Assembly (NCBI GenBank): GCA_037045185.1
Contig: JBAOHQ010000004.1
Span: forward strand, 682,001 to 746,000
DNA length: 64,000 nucleotides
Direction: 5' to 3'
DNA from: JAKOUY01 sp037045185
Lineage (GTDB): Bacteria; Actinomycetota; Acidimicrobiia; Acidimicrobiales; Ilumatobacteraceae
A program made the position numbers and the translations under genes. Shown here piece by piece: positions 11,003-19,657 of the stretch. Positions within the stretch are counted from its first letter, which is position 1, and the number at the start of each line of letters is the position of its first letter. The notes under the pieces were generated by a model that worked only from the letters and a program-made list of their open reading frames with translations, was not told where the DNA came from and did no database searches.

Positions 11003-12357
11003 ACCCGCTGCCCCCCGGCGTAGTCCTCGTCCGTGGCGAGATCGTCACGATGGATCCGTTACGAACCATCGTGCCCGACGGGGCCGTGGTGGTGCGGGGC
11101 GAACACATCGATGCCGTCGGCCCGTGGTCCGAGTTGCACGCCCGCTACCCGGACGCTGCGGTGGTGGGTGACGGTGAGGGCCTGGTCACGCCGGGGTACG
11201 TCAACGCCCACCAGCACCTCACCGGGGATCGGCTCATCACCAGCTGCATCCCCGAGGCCATCGACAGCCAGGAGGCGATCTTCGGCTGGGCCGTTCCGGT
11301 CCACGAGGCGCACACCGGCGACGACGACGAGCTGTCGGCAACCGTGGCGGCGGTTGCCGCCGTGACCAACGGCATCACCTGCACGGTGGAAGCCGGCACG
11401 GTGGCCCATCCTGATCGGGTCGCCGCAGGCGTTCGCCGGGTCGGCCTGCGGACTCTGCTGGGGCAGTGGGGGTGGGACACCCCGGGGGTGCCGTTCGGCG
11501 CGCCGGCCGACGAGATCCTCGACCGCCAGCGCCAGCAGCTGGACCGCTATCCGGCCGGCGGTCTGGTCCAGGGATGGGTCACGCTGGTCGGCCACGACCT
11601 GGTGAGCGACGAGCTGTTCGCCGGGGCCAGCGCCCTGGCCTCGGCACGCCACACCGGTCTGACCTTCCACATGAGCCCCGGCCCGGCCGATGCGGCGTCC
11701 TTCGTCGGCCGCACCGGCTCTCGCCCGTTGGTGCATTTGCAACAACTTGGGGTCCTGGGCCCGCACGTGCTGGTGGCCCACGGTGTCCACCTTGACGACG
11801 CCGAGGTCGACGCGGTGGTGCAGACGGGAACGGCGATCGCCGCCTGCCCGTGGGCCTACCTGCGCCTGGCCCAAGGGATGACTGCAGCCGGCCGGTACGC
11901 CGACCTGTGGCGCGCCGGAGCGCGCCTGGCCGTGGGGTGCGACGCGGAGAACGCAGGCGACGCCGTGGACGTCCTGCGCGCCGCCACGCTGTTCGTCGGA
12001 TTGGTTCGTGACCGGTCGATGGACTCGCACGTCGCCACCGCCGACGATGCGCTGGCGCTGGCCACCTGTGCCGGCGCCGCCGCGATCGGCATGGGATCGG
12101 TCATCGGCGCCATCGAGGTGGGCAAGCAAGCCGACCTCGTCGTCCACGGACGGCGCGGGCCGCAGTTCGTTCCCCGTTCCACCGACGCCGTTCGTCAACT
12201 GATGTGGTCCAGCGACGGTCGCTCGGTGGACGAGGTGCTGGTCGCTGGACGTCACGTGGTGAGTGGCGGGCGGTGCATCACGGTGGACCTCGACGACCTG
12301 GTGGACGAGGTGGCCAGGCGCCGTGACTGGTTGCTGGCTCGCCGCCGTTTGGTCTGA
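10999..12357 (+). CDS. Metal-dependent amidohydrolase, ATZ/TRZ-like (copy 1)
   Basis: Hydrolase of 452 residues of the deaminase/chlorohydrolase branch of the amidohydrolase superfamily, acting on C-N bonds in ring or side-chain amines. Metal ligand candidates in order are HQH in NAHQHL (about residue 70), His in GLTFHMSPG, His in VLVAHGVHL and Asp in AVGCDAENAG. A beta-sandwich N-terminus (VVLVRGEIVTMD) and a C-terminal IGAIEVGKQADLVV segment are as in family members. The GTG start overlaps the glycosyltransferase stop. It is a paralogue of the gene at 15466-16863. Its stop codon lies inside a FadR-type operator. Confidence 0.88.
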   Translation: MNPLPPGVVLVRGEIVTMDPLRTIVPDGAVVVRGEHIDAVGPWSELHARYPDAAVVGDGEGLVTPGYVNAHQHLTGDRLITSCIPEAIDSQEAIFGWAVPVHEAHTGDDDELSATVAAVAAVTNGITCTVEAGTVAHPDRVAAGVRRVGLRTLLGQWGWDTPGVPFGAPADEILDRQRQQLDRYPAGGLVQGWVTLVGHDLVSDELFAGASALASARHTGLTFHMSPGPADAASFVGRTGSRPLVHLQQLGVLGPHVLVAHGVHLDDAEVDAVVQTGTAIAACPWAYLRLAQGMTAAGRYADLWRAGARLAVGCDAENAGDAVDVLRAATLFVGLVRDRSMDSHVATADDALALATCAGAAAIGMGSVIGAIEVGKQADLVVHGRRGPQFVPRSTDAVRQLMWSSDGRSVDEVLVAGRHVVSGGRCITVDLDDLVDEVARRRDWLLARRRLV

Positions 12358-12360
12358 CCA
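12350..12360 (+). promoter_or_regulatory. FadR/GntR-type operator before the rightward VOC operon
   Basis: The sequence TGGTCTGACCA is a perfect palindrome (TGGTC-T-GACCA) matching the TGGTnnnACCA pattern bound by FadR-subfamily GntR repressors. It overlaps the stop of the amidohydrolase and lies 36 bases before the VOC start. The 18 bases GGTCTGACCATCAGTCCA from 12351 recur exactly on the minus strand before the VOC gene at 28981, next to the encoded GntR regulator. Confidence 0.7.
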
Positions 12361-12396
12361 TCAGTCCATGCGCCGCGGAGTGGTAAGTTCCCCGGC

Positions 12397-12888
12397 ATGG
12401 GGAAACCGAACACACTGATCTTCGTCGACATCCCGTCCGACGACACTGTCGCTGCCGCCGAGTTCTACCACTGGGTCTTCGGATGGGAGGTCGAGGGCCG
12501 CCCGGAAGGGGTGTTCCACCGTGTCGTGCCGGGCGGGTTCTTCCCCGGACCCGACGGTTCGGACAGTGAGGTGGGCAACCTGCACCTGGGCATCTACCAC
12601 GTGGCCAACGCCCGCCCACACCCGGATCCTGCCGGTGTGGAACCGCGGCACCTGAGCCGCGACGGCCGCACCCTGCGGCTGTGGGTCCTGGTCAGCGACG
12701 ACGACTCCGAGGACGCCATCTTGGACCGGGCCGCGGCCAACGGCGCCACCGTGCTGTGGCGCCACCACTACTGGAAGGAGTTCAACGGCTTCAACGGCGC
12801 CTTCCTGGACCCGTGGGGCACCACGGTGGTCCTGTGGACCAAGGGCGGGGACAACCCAGAGCTTCCCCCGGGGTACACCGGTGAATGA
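12397..12888 (+). CDS. VOC-fold (glyoxalase/dioxygenase-like) protein
   Basis: A 163-residue protein with two beta-alpha-beta-beta-beta units typical of the vicinal oxygen chelate fold. It opens TLIFVDIPSDDTVAAAEFYH and has VFGWEVEGRPEGVFHRV, LHLGIYHV and a final GAFLDPWGTTVVLWT segment. The first strand has Asp rather than the usual His, so metal binding may differ. It is the first gene after the operator at 12350-12360 and overlaps the next VOC gene by eight bases. The substrate cannot be told from sequence. Confidence 0.78.
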   Translation: MGKPNTLIFVDIPSDDTVAAAEFYHWVFGWEVEGRPEGVFHRVVPGGFFPGPDGSDSEVGNLHLGIYHVANARPHPDPAGVEPRHLSRDGRTLRLWVLVSDDDSEDAILDRAAANGATVLWRHHYWKEFNGFNGAFLDPWGTTVVLWTKGGDNPELPPGYTGE

Positions 12889-13351
12889 CCAGCGCCACTC
12901 CCTGCTGCCACGATCACCGCGCTGGACCCACATCGCCCTGCCCAGCACCGACATCGACGCCAGCATCGCCTGGTACGAGAAGTACACGCCCATGCGCCTG
13001 CTGGACCGGCGCGAGGACGCCGACGGCTACGGGGCCTGGCTGGGCCATCCGGACATGGGCGACAAGCCGTTCGTGCTGGTGCTGGTGAGCTTCTTTCGCG
13101 ACCAGGACAAGGGCCCGCAGCCGACCATGGCGCCGTTCGCCCACATCGGCATCGAACTGCCCACCGAGCAGGCCGTGCGCGACACCGCAGAGGTCGCCAG
13201 GGCAGACGGGTGCCTGGTGTGGGAACCGCAGTGGATGCCCGACCCGATCGGCTACATCTGCGCGTGCACCGATCCCGACGGCAACGTCATCGAGTTCAGC
13301 TTCGACCAGGGCGTGTACGAGAAGGCCCAGGAGGTCTGGGGCAGCGCGTGA
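12881..13351 (+). CDS. VOC-fold glyoxalase/bleomycin-resistance family protein
   Basis: A 156-residue VOC protein with candidate metal ligands His in WTHIALPSTDIDASIAWYEK, His in FAHIGIELP and Glu in DPDGNVIEFSF. This is the H/H/E pattern of active VOC metalloenzymes, so an isomerase, lyase or dioxygenase activity is plausible. The GTG at 12881 lies within the end of the preceding VOC gene. Its own stop overlaps the GTG of the reductase, so the three are coupled. Confidence 0.82.
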   Translation: MNDQRHSLLPRSPRWTHIALPSTDIDASIAWYEKYTPMRLLDRREDADGYGAWLGHPDMGDKPFVLVLVSFFRDQDKGPQPTMAPFAHIGIELPTEQAVRDTAEVARADGCLVWEPQWMPDPIGYICACTDPDGNVIEFSFDQGVYEKAQEVWGSA

Positions 13352-14382
13352 AAGCGTTGCTGTATCGCCACCCAGGTGGCCCGGAGGTGCTGGAGTACGC
13401 CTCCGTCGCCGATCCCGTCGCCGGGCCGCGTGACGTGGTGGTGGGCGTGGAGCTCACGGCCCTCAACCACCTCGATGTCGTCCAGCGCAACGGGTGGTAC
13501 ACGATGCCCGGTTTCACCGTGCCGCACATTGCCGGGATGGACGTCGCCGGCACCGTGGTGGAGGTGGGCAGTGAGGTGCAGGCGGTGCGCGTGGGAGATC
13601 GGGTCGTGGTCGACCCGTCGCTGGCCGAGGTGCCCGAGGGCTCTCGGCTGGCCGGGATGGGTGACCTGTACGGCGCCCTCGGCGTGATCGGGGCCACCGT
13701 CGACGGCGGGTACGCCGAGCGTTGCGTGGCGCCCGAGACCCATGTGCACGCCATCCCGGCGTCGATGCCGTGGGAGGCTGCCGCCAGTTTCCCCACGGCG
13801 TGGCTGACCGCCTGGCACGCGCTGTTCGAGATGGGCCGGCTGGTGGCTGGGGAGACGGTGATGATCCACGCCGCCGGGAGCGGCGTGTCGGTGGCCGGCA
13901 TCCAGCTGGCCAAGCACGCCGGGGCCATCGTGCTGGCGACCGCCGGGACGGACGACAAGTGCACCAGGGCGCTGGCCCTCGGCGCTGATCACGTGCTGAA
14001 CAACCGCACGGGCGACGTCACGGCCTGGGCCCGGGAGGTGACCGGTGGGGCGGGCGTCGACGTGGTCTTCGATCACGTCGGTCCGGCGCTGTGGGCCGCG
14101 TCCCTGTTCTCGCTGAAGCCACGCGGCCGGCTGGTCAACTGCGGCAACACCACCGGCGACAGCGCGACCATTCCCTCGCTCGGTCACCTGTTCCATTCGG
14201 GGATCTCGATCATCGGCTCGGACCCCTACCGCCACCACGAGTTCGCCGCGGCCTGGGCGGTCTACTGCGCTGGCGGGTTCCACGCCCCGGTGGACAGCGT
14301 GTTCCCCCTGACCGAGGGTGCGGCCGCCCAGGACAAGATGCTGCGCAGCGACTTCTTCGGCAAGATCCTGCTGCGGCCCTAG
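13348..14382 (+). CDS. MDR-family NAD(P)H:quinone oxidoreductase-like dehydrogenase
   Basis: Medium-chain dehydrogenase/reductase of 344 residues. It has the GroES-like N-terminal domain (HIAGMDVAGTVVEVGSEV) and a Rossmann domain with IHAAGSGVSVAGIQLAKHAGA. The structural and catalytic zinc cysteines of alcohol dehydrogenases are absent, so it belongs with zinc-free quinone oxidoreductases that reduce activated double bonds or quinones. The start GTG overlaps the VOC stop. It ends ten bases before the methyltransferase, in the same operon. Confidence 0.87.
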   Translation: MKALLYRHPGGPEVLEYASVADPVAGPRDVVVGVELTALNHLDVVQRNGWYTMPGFTVPHIAGMDVAGTVVEVGSEVQAVRVGDRVVVDPSLAEVPEGSRLAGMGDLYGALGVIGATVDGGYAERCVAPETHVHAIPASMPWEAAASFPTAWLTAWHALFEMGRLVAGETVMIHAAGSGVSVAGIQLAKHAGAIVLATAGTDDKCTRALALGADHVLNNRTGDVTAWAREVTGGAGVDVVFDHVGPALWAASLFSLKPRGRLVNCGNTTGDSATIPSLGHLFHSGISIIGSDPYRHHEFAAAWAVYCAGGFHAPVDSVFPLTEGAAAQDKMLRSDFFGKILLRP

Positions 14383-14392
14383 AGGCGCCGCC

Positions 14393-15469
14393 GTGGCCAC
14401 CGATTCGCCGTTCCCGGAGCTGAAGAAGACCCATACCATGGCCCGCCAGGGCCGCCCGTGGCGTGACCGCAAGCCGCCACCCTCGGCGCCGGTGTGGGCC
14501 GTGATCCAAGGGTTCGGGGCGTACTGGGCGCTGGTGGCCGCGGTGGACCTCGGGCTGTTCGACGCCGTCGAACGCCTCGCCCCGTGCGCCGTCGAGCCGC
14601 TGGCGCAGGAGCTGGGCGTGTCCGCCGCCCACCTCGCCCACCTGGCCGACGCCATGGTCACCTGCGGATTCCTCGACCAGCTCGAGGGCCGCTACGAGCT
14701 CACCGAGACCGCCGAACGGTACCTGTGCACGAACGGCGCGGCATCGATGGCCGGGCTGATCCGCATCGCCCCGGGACCGCACGCCAACTGGCAGGACCTG
14801 GCCGGCGCGGTGCGCGCCGGGCGAGTGGCCACGCCCATCGAGGACGACCCGGCGGCGTTCTACGGCCCACTGGTGGCGGCCACGTTCGCGACCCAGCTAC
14901 GCGCCGCGACCCGCCTCGGCCTGCGCCTCGGCTGGGCCAGGCGACCGGGGTTGCGCGTCCTCGATCTCGGCGCCGGGCGGGCGCCGTGGGCCATCGCCGT
15001 CCTGCAGCAGTCGGCGGACTCGGTGGCCGTGGTGAACGACCTTCCCGGGGTGATCGAGGGCGCGGCCGACGAGGCGCAGCGTCACGGGCTGGCCGACCGG
15101 ATCACGCTGCGCCCTGGCGACATGCACGAGATCACCGTCGAACACCAGGCCTACGACATCGTCGTGCTCGGTCACCTGCTGCGCACCGAAGGGGAGGATC
15201 GCGCCAGGGCGTTGCTGGGGCGTGCTCGCCGGGCGCTGGCGCCGGGCGGCCAGCTGATCGTCGCCGACTACTTCGCCGACAACGAGCGCCGGCTCAACGG
15301 CTTCGGCGTGCAGATGGGGCTGACCATGCTGGCCAACACCCGCCGCGGCGGTGTGCTGACCAACGAGACCGTCACCGGCTGGCTGCGGGACGCTGGGTTC
15401 CGCGGCGTGCGCCTACTGGAACCCATCGGATTCAACCTCGTCTACGTGGCGACGAACGGAGGAGCATGA
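14393..15469 (+). CDS. SAM-dependent O-methyltransferase-like protein
   Basis: Methyltransferase of 358 residues with an N-terminal helical dimerisation/winged-helix domain (ALVAAVDLGLFDAVERL, LAQELGVSAAHLAHLADAMV) and a Rossmann methyltransferase domain with SAM motif VLDLGAGRAPWAIAVL near residue 190. This layout is that of plant-type and polyketide O-methyltransferases. The GTG at 14393 follows AGAGG at 14381-14385, so I prefer it to upstream codons that overlap the reductase. Its stop overlaps the ATG of the second amidohydrolase. The acceptor is unknown. Confidence 0.85.
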   Translation: MATDSPFPELKKTHTMARQGRPWRDRKPPPSAPVWAVIQGFGAYWALVAAVDLGLFDAVERLAPCAVEPLAQELGVSAAHLAHLADAMVTCGFLDQLEGRYELTETAERYLCTNGAASMAGLIRIAPGPHANWQDLAGAVRAGRVATPIEDDPAAFYGPLVAATFATQLRAATRLGLRLGWARRPGLRVLDLGAGRAPWAIAVLQQSADSVAVVNDLPGVIEGAADEAQRHGLADRITLRPGDMHEITVEHQAYDIVVLGHLLRTEGEDRARALLGRARRALAPGGQLIVADYFADNERRLNGFGVQMGLTMLANTRRGGVLTNETVTGWLRDAGFRGVRLLEPIGFNLVYVATNGGA

Positions 15470-16863
15470 CTGACGCCACCGAGCCCTGCGACCTGCTGAT
15501 CACCGGCTCCCATGTGGTGACGATGAACGCGGCGCGCGACATCATCCTCGACGGTGCGGTGGCCGTGCACGGGTCACGGATCGTCGCGGTCGGCAAGGCC
15601 GCCGACCTGCGCCGCCGCTTCGCCCCGGCCCGAACCATCGGTGGGCCGCGCTTCGTGGTGACACCCGGCATGGTGAACACCCACATCCACGTGACCGGGG
15701 AACCGCTGACGCGCGGCTACGTCCCCGACGACACCCCGTTCGTGGAGAACGTGTTCGAGTGGCTGTGCCCGCTCTACAGCGTGTTCGACGCCGCCGAGGA
15801 ACGGACATCGGCACAGCTCGCCGCCGTGGAGATGCTGCGCAGCGGAACCACCACGTTCCTCGAGGCCGGCACGATCCGGTTCCTCGACGACGTGGTCGAC
15901 GGCCTGGTGGAGACCGGGATCCGCGCCAGGGTAGGCCGCTGGGTGTGGGATCTCCCGCCCGAGCCGGGGGTGTACCGCCAGAGCACCGACCAGGCCGTCG
16001 AGCACCTCCGTCGCCAGCTCGACCGCTTCGCCCCGGCCGACGACCGGCGGGTGTCGGCCTGGAGCATCCTGGTGGGCCACACCACCTGCAGCGACCCGCT
16101 GTGGCGGGCGGCCAAGGCACTGGCCGACGAGCACGGTGTCGGGCTGAGCTTCCATATGAGCCCAGCGCAGCTTGACCCCGACGGGTTCATCGCCGAGTTC
16201 GGCCAGCGGCCGATGGCGCACCTCGCCGAGCTGGGCGTACTGGGCGGCAACGTGGCGATGACCCACGTCGTGCGCATCGACGACACCGAGCTGGCGATCA
16301 TCGCCGAGACCGGCGCCAACGTGGTGCACTGTCCCACGACGGCGCTGAAGGTCAGCTACGGCGTCACCCAGGTGGGCAAGTTCCCGGAGATGGTGCAGCG
16401 GGGCATCAACGTGTCCATCGGCACCGACGGCAACAACGCCTCGAACTACAGCGACCTGATGCGCGCCACCTACCTGGTGGCCGGGCTGTTCAAGGACGCC
16501 CGCACCGACCCACAGATGTTCCCCGCCGAGCACGCCTACGAGATGGCCACCATCGGTGGGGCGCGCACCATGCTGCTCGACGGCGAGATCGCTTCGCTGG
16601 AGCCCGGCAAGCGCGCCGACGTGGTGCTGCACGACACGGACCGGCCGGAGTGGCGGCCGGTGCTCAACGTGATCAACCAACTGGTGTGGAGCGCCGACGG
16701 GCGCGGCGTGCACACCGTGCTGGTGGACGGCGCCGTGGTCGTCGAGGACGGCCGCTGCACCACGATCGACGAGCAGCGGCTGTGGGCCGACGCTCAGCAG
16801 ATGGGTGAGGCGATCACCGCCCGCAGCGGTCTGCCGGACAAGGCCAAGTTCCCCACCTGGTAG
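15466..16863 (+). CDS. Metal-dependent amidohydrolase, ATZ/TRZ-like (copy 2)
   Basis: A 465-residue paralogue of the amidohydrolase at 10999. Likely metal ligands are HIH in MVNTHIHVTGE, His in GLSFHMSPAQ, His in VAMTHVVRI and Asp in SIGTDGNNAS. Members of this branch deaminate or dechlorinate N-heterocycles. A strong GGAGG sits at 15459-15463 before the ATG at 15466, which overlaps the methyltransferase stop (ATGA). Both copies share the unusual FHMSP segment, so they probably act on related intermediates. Confidence 0.88.
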   Translation: MTDATEPCDLLITGSHVVTMNAARDIILDGAVAVHGSRIVAVGKAADLRRRFAPARTIGGPRFVVTPGMVNTHIHVTGEPLTRGYVPDDTPFVENVFEWLCPLYSVFDAAEERTSAQLAAVEMLRSGTTTFLEAGTIRFLDDVVDGLVETGIRARVGRWVWDLPPEPGVYRQSTDQAVEHLRRQLDRFAPADDRRVSAWSILVGHTTCSDPLWRAAKALADEHGVGLSFHMSPAQLDPDGFIAEFGQRPMAHLAELGVLGGNVAMTHVVRIDDTELAIIAETGANVVHCPTTALKVSYGVTQVGKFPEMVQRGINVSIGTDGNNASNYSDLMRATYLVAGLFKDARTDPQMFPAEHAYEMATIGGARTMLLDGEIASLEPGKRADVVLHDTDRPEWRPVLNVINQLVWSADGRGVHTVLVDGAVVVEDGRCTTIDEQRLWADAQQMGEAITARSGLPDKAKFPTW

Positions 16864-16868
16864 CGCGC

Positions 16869-16890
16869 CCGGTCAGGCCAGACCGGCCTG
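16869..16890. terminator. Hairpin between convergent operons
   Basis: Two overlapping inverted repeats can form here: CCGGTC/GACCGG (16869-16874 with 16881-16886) and CAGGCC/GGCCTG (16874-16879 with 16885-16890). They lie at the convergent junction of the rightward amidohydrolase operon and the leftward operon. There is no T tract, so a terminator role is only inferred from position. Confidence 0.35.
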
Positions 16891-17622
16891 GCGCTGGAAC
16901 GCCAGGCTGTCCCAGTAGTCGGTGCGCTCGGCGATCAGCCCGTCACGGACCACGAAGCGCATCACCCCCGGGAGGGCGATCTGGTTGCCGTTGACGTGGG
17001 CGCGCAGCAGGTAGGCGATGTCGACGCGGTCGCCGTTGTTAACGACGTCGACGACCTCGTAGCGCAGCCCGGGCATCGACGCCAGGAACCCGGGGACCCT
17101 GGCGCTGTACTCGGCCTTGCCCGCACACCCGCTGCCGAGGGCCGCGGTGTGGCGGTTGGCGAAGTCGTCGGTGACCCACTGGGTGACCTGATCGGGATCG
17201 CCGGTGGCGAAGGCGTCGAGGTAGGCGCGGCACACGTCGGCCGGGCGGCGGCTGTCGAGGAACAGGCAGAACGGGTGACCGGCGGGGTCGAGCAGGACGC
17301 GGACGTCCTCTTGTGGCTGGTGCGCGGCCAGCCGGGCCCCGGCGGCGATCGCCTCGCCGACCCCGCCGTCGAGGTCGTCCACGGCGATGTCGAGGTGCAT
17401 CATCATCTGCGGTGCTCCGGGCGCCTGTGGCCACACCGGCGGGCGGTAGTCGGCCTCCGTCTGGAACGACAGTCCGGCGCCACCGGCCGGATCTCGCAGG
17501 ATCGCCCAGTCGCCCTCGTCCACGGCCACCGGCCATCCGGTGAGGCGGGCGTAGAACCGGGCCAACTCACCGGCGTGCGGTGCGCCAAGCACCGTGGCCA
17601 CGACGCGGAACCGGGTGTTCAC
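16873..17622 (-). CDS. Fused VOC domain and SnoaL-like (NTF2-fold) protein
   Basis: A 249-residue protein with two parts. Residues 1-125 are VOC-like (FYARLTGWPVAVDEGDWAIL, HLDIAVDDLDGGVGEAIAAG, HPFCLFLD). Residues 130-249 resemble SnoaL-like polyketide-cyclase/isomerase folds (RAYLDAFATGDPDQVTQWVT, DYWDSLAFQRQAGL). The GTG at 17622 overlaps the stop of the permease (GTGA), making it the last gene of the leftward catabolic operon. The fusion is unusual and fits processing of a small cyclic intermediate, but no activity can be assigned. Confidence 0.75.
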   Translation of the reverse strand: MNTRFRVVATVLGAPHAGELARFYARLTGWPVAVDEGDWAILRDPAGGAGLSFQTEADYRPPVWPQAPGAPQMMMHLDIAVDDLDGGVGEAIAAGARLAAHQPQEDVRVLLDPAGHPFCLFLDSRRPADVCRAYLDAFATGDPDQVTQWVTDDFANRHTAALGSGCAGKAEYSARVPGFLASMPGLRYEVVDVVNNGDRVDIAYLLRAHVNGNQIALPGVMRFVVRDGLIAERTDYWDSLAFQRQAGLA

Positions 17623-18545
17623 GTCAACCCGCGCACGAACGGCTGGGCCAGCGCCGCGGGCTGGCGGGTCCTGCTGGCGAACACGGCGGTGACCGCCAGG
17701 GCCACCAGGTACGGCAGCGCGGCGTTGAGCTGCGGGTTGATGTCCACCTTCTTCACCTGCTGGAAGGCGAAGAAGTAGGCGAACAGCACGCACCCGAGCA
17801 CGGTGCCGCGCAGCGTCCAGCCGCCGAAGATGACCGCGGCGATGGCGATGATCCCCTTCAACCCGACGTGCCCGGCCTGATAGCCGTTGATGCCGATCTG
17901 GCCGAGCACCAGCACTCCGCCACCGAGGCCGGCGCAGCCCCCGGCGAACAGGATCGCCTGGCGCCGCCTGGCATTGACGTGGATGCCGCTGACGTCGGCG
18001 GCCTGCGGGTTGTCGCCCACGGCCCGAACCTCCAGGCCCCAGCGGGTACGGAACACCAGCCACCAGGCCGCGGGCATCAGCGGGACGACGAGCAGCATCG
18101 GCCACGGCTGGCCGAACAGGGCCTTGCCCACCAGGGGGATGTCCGACAGCAGGGGGATCTCGGTGTTCTTCGGCACGGGGGTGATGGCCTCCCACCGGCT
18201 GTCGAGGAACAGGGCGAGCCCCAGGACGAGGATGTTCAACGTCAGCCCGACGACGAACTGGTCGATGGTCAGGCGATGGCTGAGCCAGGCCTGGGCCGAC
18301 GACACGGTTACGCCAACGAGGACTCCGACGGCCAGCGCGGCGGGGACGTTGTGCCACGCCCCGTGGGCCACGGCCGCGCCGTAGGCCCCGCCCACCATGA
18401 ACGATTCGAGGGAGATGTTCAGCGTCCCGGCGCGTTCGGCCACCCATTCGCCGATGGCCGCGAAGGCCAAGATGACGGCGAAGCGCACCGTCGAGGTGTA
18501 CATCGCCTCGCTGCCGAGGACGTCGCTCAGCGCGTTGGCCAGCAT
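17619..18545 (-). CDS. BMP-family ABC importer permease (second subunit)
   Basis: Integral membrane permease of 308 residues of the ribose/branched-chain/nucleoside type. It has about eight to ten hydrophobic segments and the family pattern ERAGTLNISLESFMVGGAYG, followed by VRAVGDNPQAADVSGIHVNA. With the neighbouring permease, ATPase and binding protein it forms a nucleoside-type importer. The ATG at 18545 shares its first base with the last base of the previous stop (TGATG); a GTG one codon earlier is possible. Confidence 0.9.
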   Translation of the reverse strand: MLANALSDVLGSEAMYTSTVRFAVILAFAAIGEWVAERAGTLNISLESFMVGGAYGAAVAHGAWHNVPAALAVGVLVGVTVSSAQAWLSHRLTIDQFVVGLTLNILVLGLALFLDSRWEAITPVPKNTEIPLLSDIPLVGKALFGQPWPMLLVVPLMPAAWWLVFRTRWGLEVRAVGDNPQAADVSGIHVNARRRQAILFAGGCAGLGGGVLVLGQIGINGYQAGHVGLKGIIAIAAVIFGGWTLRGTVLGCVLFAYFFAFQQVKKVDINPQLNAALPYLVALAVTAVFASRTRQPAALAQPFVRGLT

Positions 18546-19657
18546 CACACCACCTCCAGCACCGGCGCCGGCGTGGTCGCCGCCGTCGCCGCCCTGCTGC
18601 GCATCCGGCGGTGTTCGAGCATGGACAGGATCGACGACGGGACCAGCATGGCCAGCACCAGCAGGGCGCGCACGACCTCGGCGATGGATCGTTCCACACC
18701 GGTGGCGGCCAGGAAGCCCGAGCCGGTGCGCAGCATGCCGAACACGAAGGCGACGGGGATGCAGGCCAGCGGCCGGTTGCGGGCCACCAGGGCCACGAGC
18801 AGGCCCTCCCAGCCGACGTTGTTGGAGAACCCGGGGGTGAGGCGGTGCCCGCTGGCCCCGGCGGTCAGCATCGCCGCCCCGGCGAGTCCGGCCATCGCCC
18901 CGCCCAGCATCAGCGCAGTGCTCCCGGCGATGACCACGGGTACCCCGATGCGCTGGGCAGTACGCGGGTTGCGACCCAGCACGGTGAGGCGGAATCCCCA
19001 TCGCGTCCGGGTGATCAGCACCCCGACCAGCGCGGCCACCGCCACGGCCGCCAGCGTGGTCCACGGGATGGTGTTGCCGAGCAGCCGCAGGCTGCCCACC
19101 CGGGTGGTGGGATCGAGTTGCTTGCTGGTCTGCACCTGGTTCTGGACGCCCGGTTGCACGTAGCGCAGCAGGAAGCTCCGCGACAGGAACCACCCGGTGA
19201 GCTGGGAGGCGACGAAGACCAGCAGCAGGGTGGAGATCACCTCGGGCACCCGGCGCCAGTAGCGCAGTACGGCGGCGAGGGCTGCCCACAGGGCGCCGCC
19301 GACGAACCCTGCGGCGAGGACGAACAGCAAGGCGACGGGGCCTTGATGGTTGATGGCCACCCACGTGGCCGCGGCAGCGCCCATCGCCAGTTGGCCTTCC
19401 TGACCGATGTTCACCAGACCGGCGCGGCTGGACACGATCACTCCCAGGGCGACGATCAGCAGCGGTGTCGCCTCGGCCAGTGTGGAGCCCCAGCGACCCG
19501 GGTTGCGCAGGCTGCCGTCCAGCAACGCCCCGAGCACCCGCCGCCACGGGCCTCCGGTGATGGCGATGAGCGCGGCCGACAGCGCCAACGATGCCGCAAG
19601 GCACGCGGCGTACAGGCCGACGACCAGCAGCGTGCGCGACGACGGGCGGCTAGGCAT
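18545..19657 (-). CDS. BMP-family ABC importer permease (first subunit)
   Basis: Permease of 370 residues with about ten membrane segments and the pattern SRAGLVNIGQEGQLAMGAAA, followed by VLGRNPRTAQRIGV, matching first permeases of nucleoside ABC importers. The ATG at 19657 overlaps the end of the ATPase gene by eight bases and follows a G-rich ribosome-binding region; a GTG at 19672 is an alternative start. It is co-transcribed with both neighbours. Confidence 0.9.
   Translation of the reverse strand: MPSRPSSRTLLVVGLYAACLAASLALSAALIAITGGPWRRVLGALLDGSLRNPGRWGSTLAEATPLLIVALGVIVSSRAGLVNIGQEGQLAMGAAAATWVAINHQGPVALLFVLAAGFVGGALWAALAAVLRYWRRVPEVISTLLLVFVASQLTGWFLSRSFLLRYVQPGVQNQVQTSKQLDPTTRVGSLRLLGNTIPWTTLAAVAVAALVGVLITRTRWGFRLTVLGRNPRTAQRIGVPVVIAGSTALMLGGAMAGLAGAAMLTAGASGHRLTPGFSNNVGWEGLLVALVARNRPLACIPVAFVFGMLRTGSGFLAATGVERSIAEVVRALLVLAMLVPSSILSMLEHRRMRSRAATAATTPAPVLEVV

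Noticed and set aside
13252..14661. Long minus-strand frames opposite the MDR reductase and methyltransferase
   Set aside because: Rich in Arg, Gly, Pro and His with no motif; the plus-strand genes are clear.
16873..18699. A 608-residue minus-strand frame covering the VOC-SnoaL gene and beyond
   Set aside because: Only the last 249 residues show protein-like features; the rest is an off-frame copy of the permease gene.
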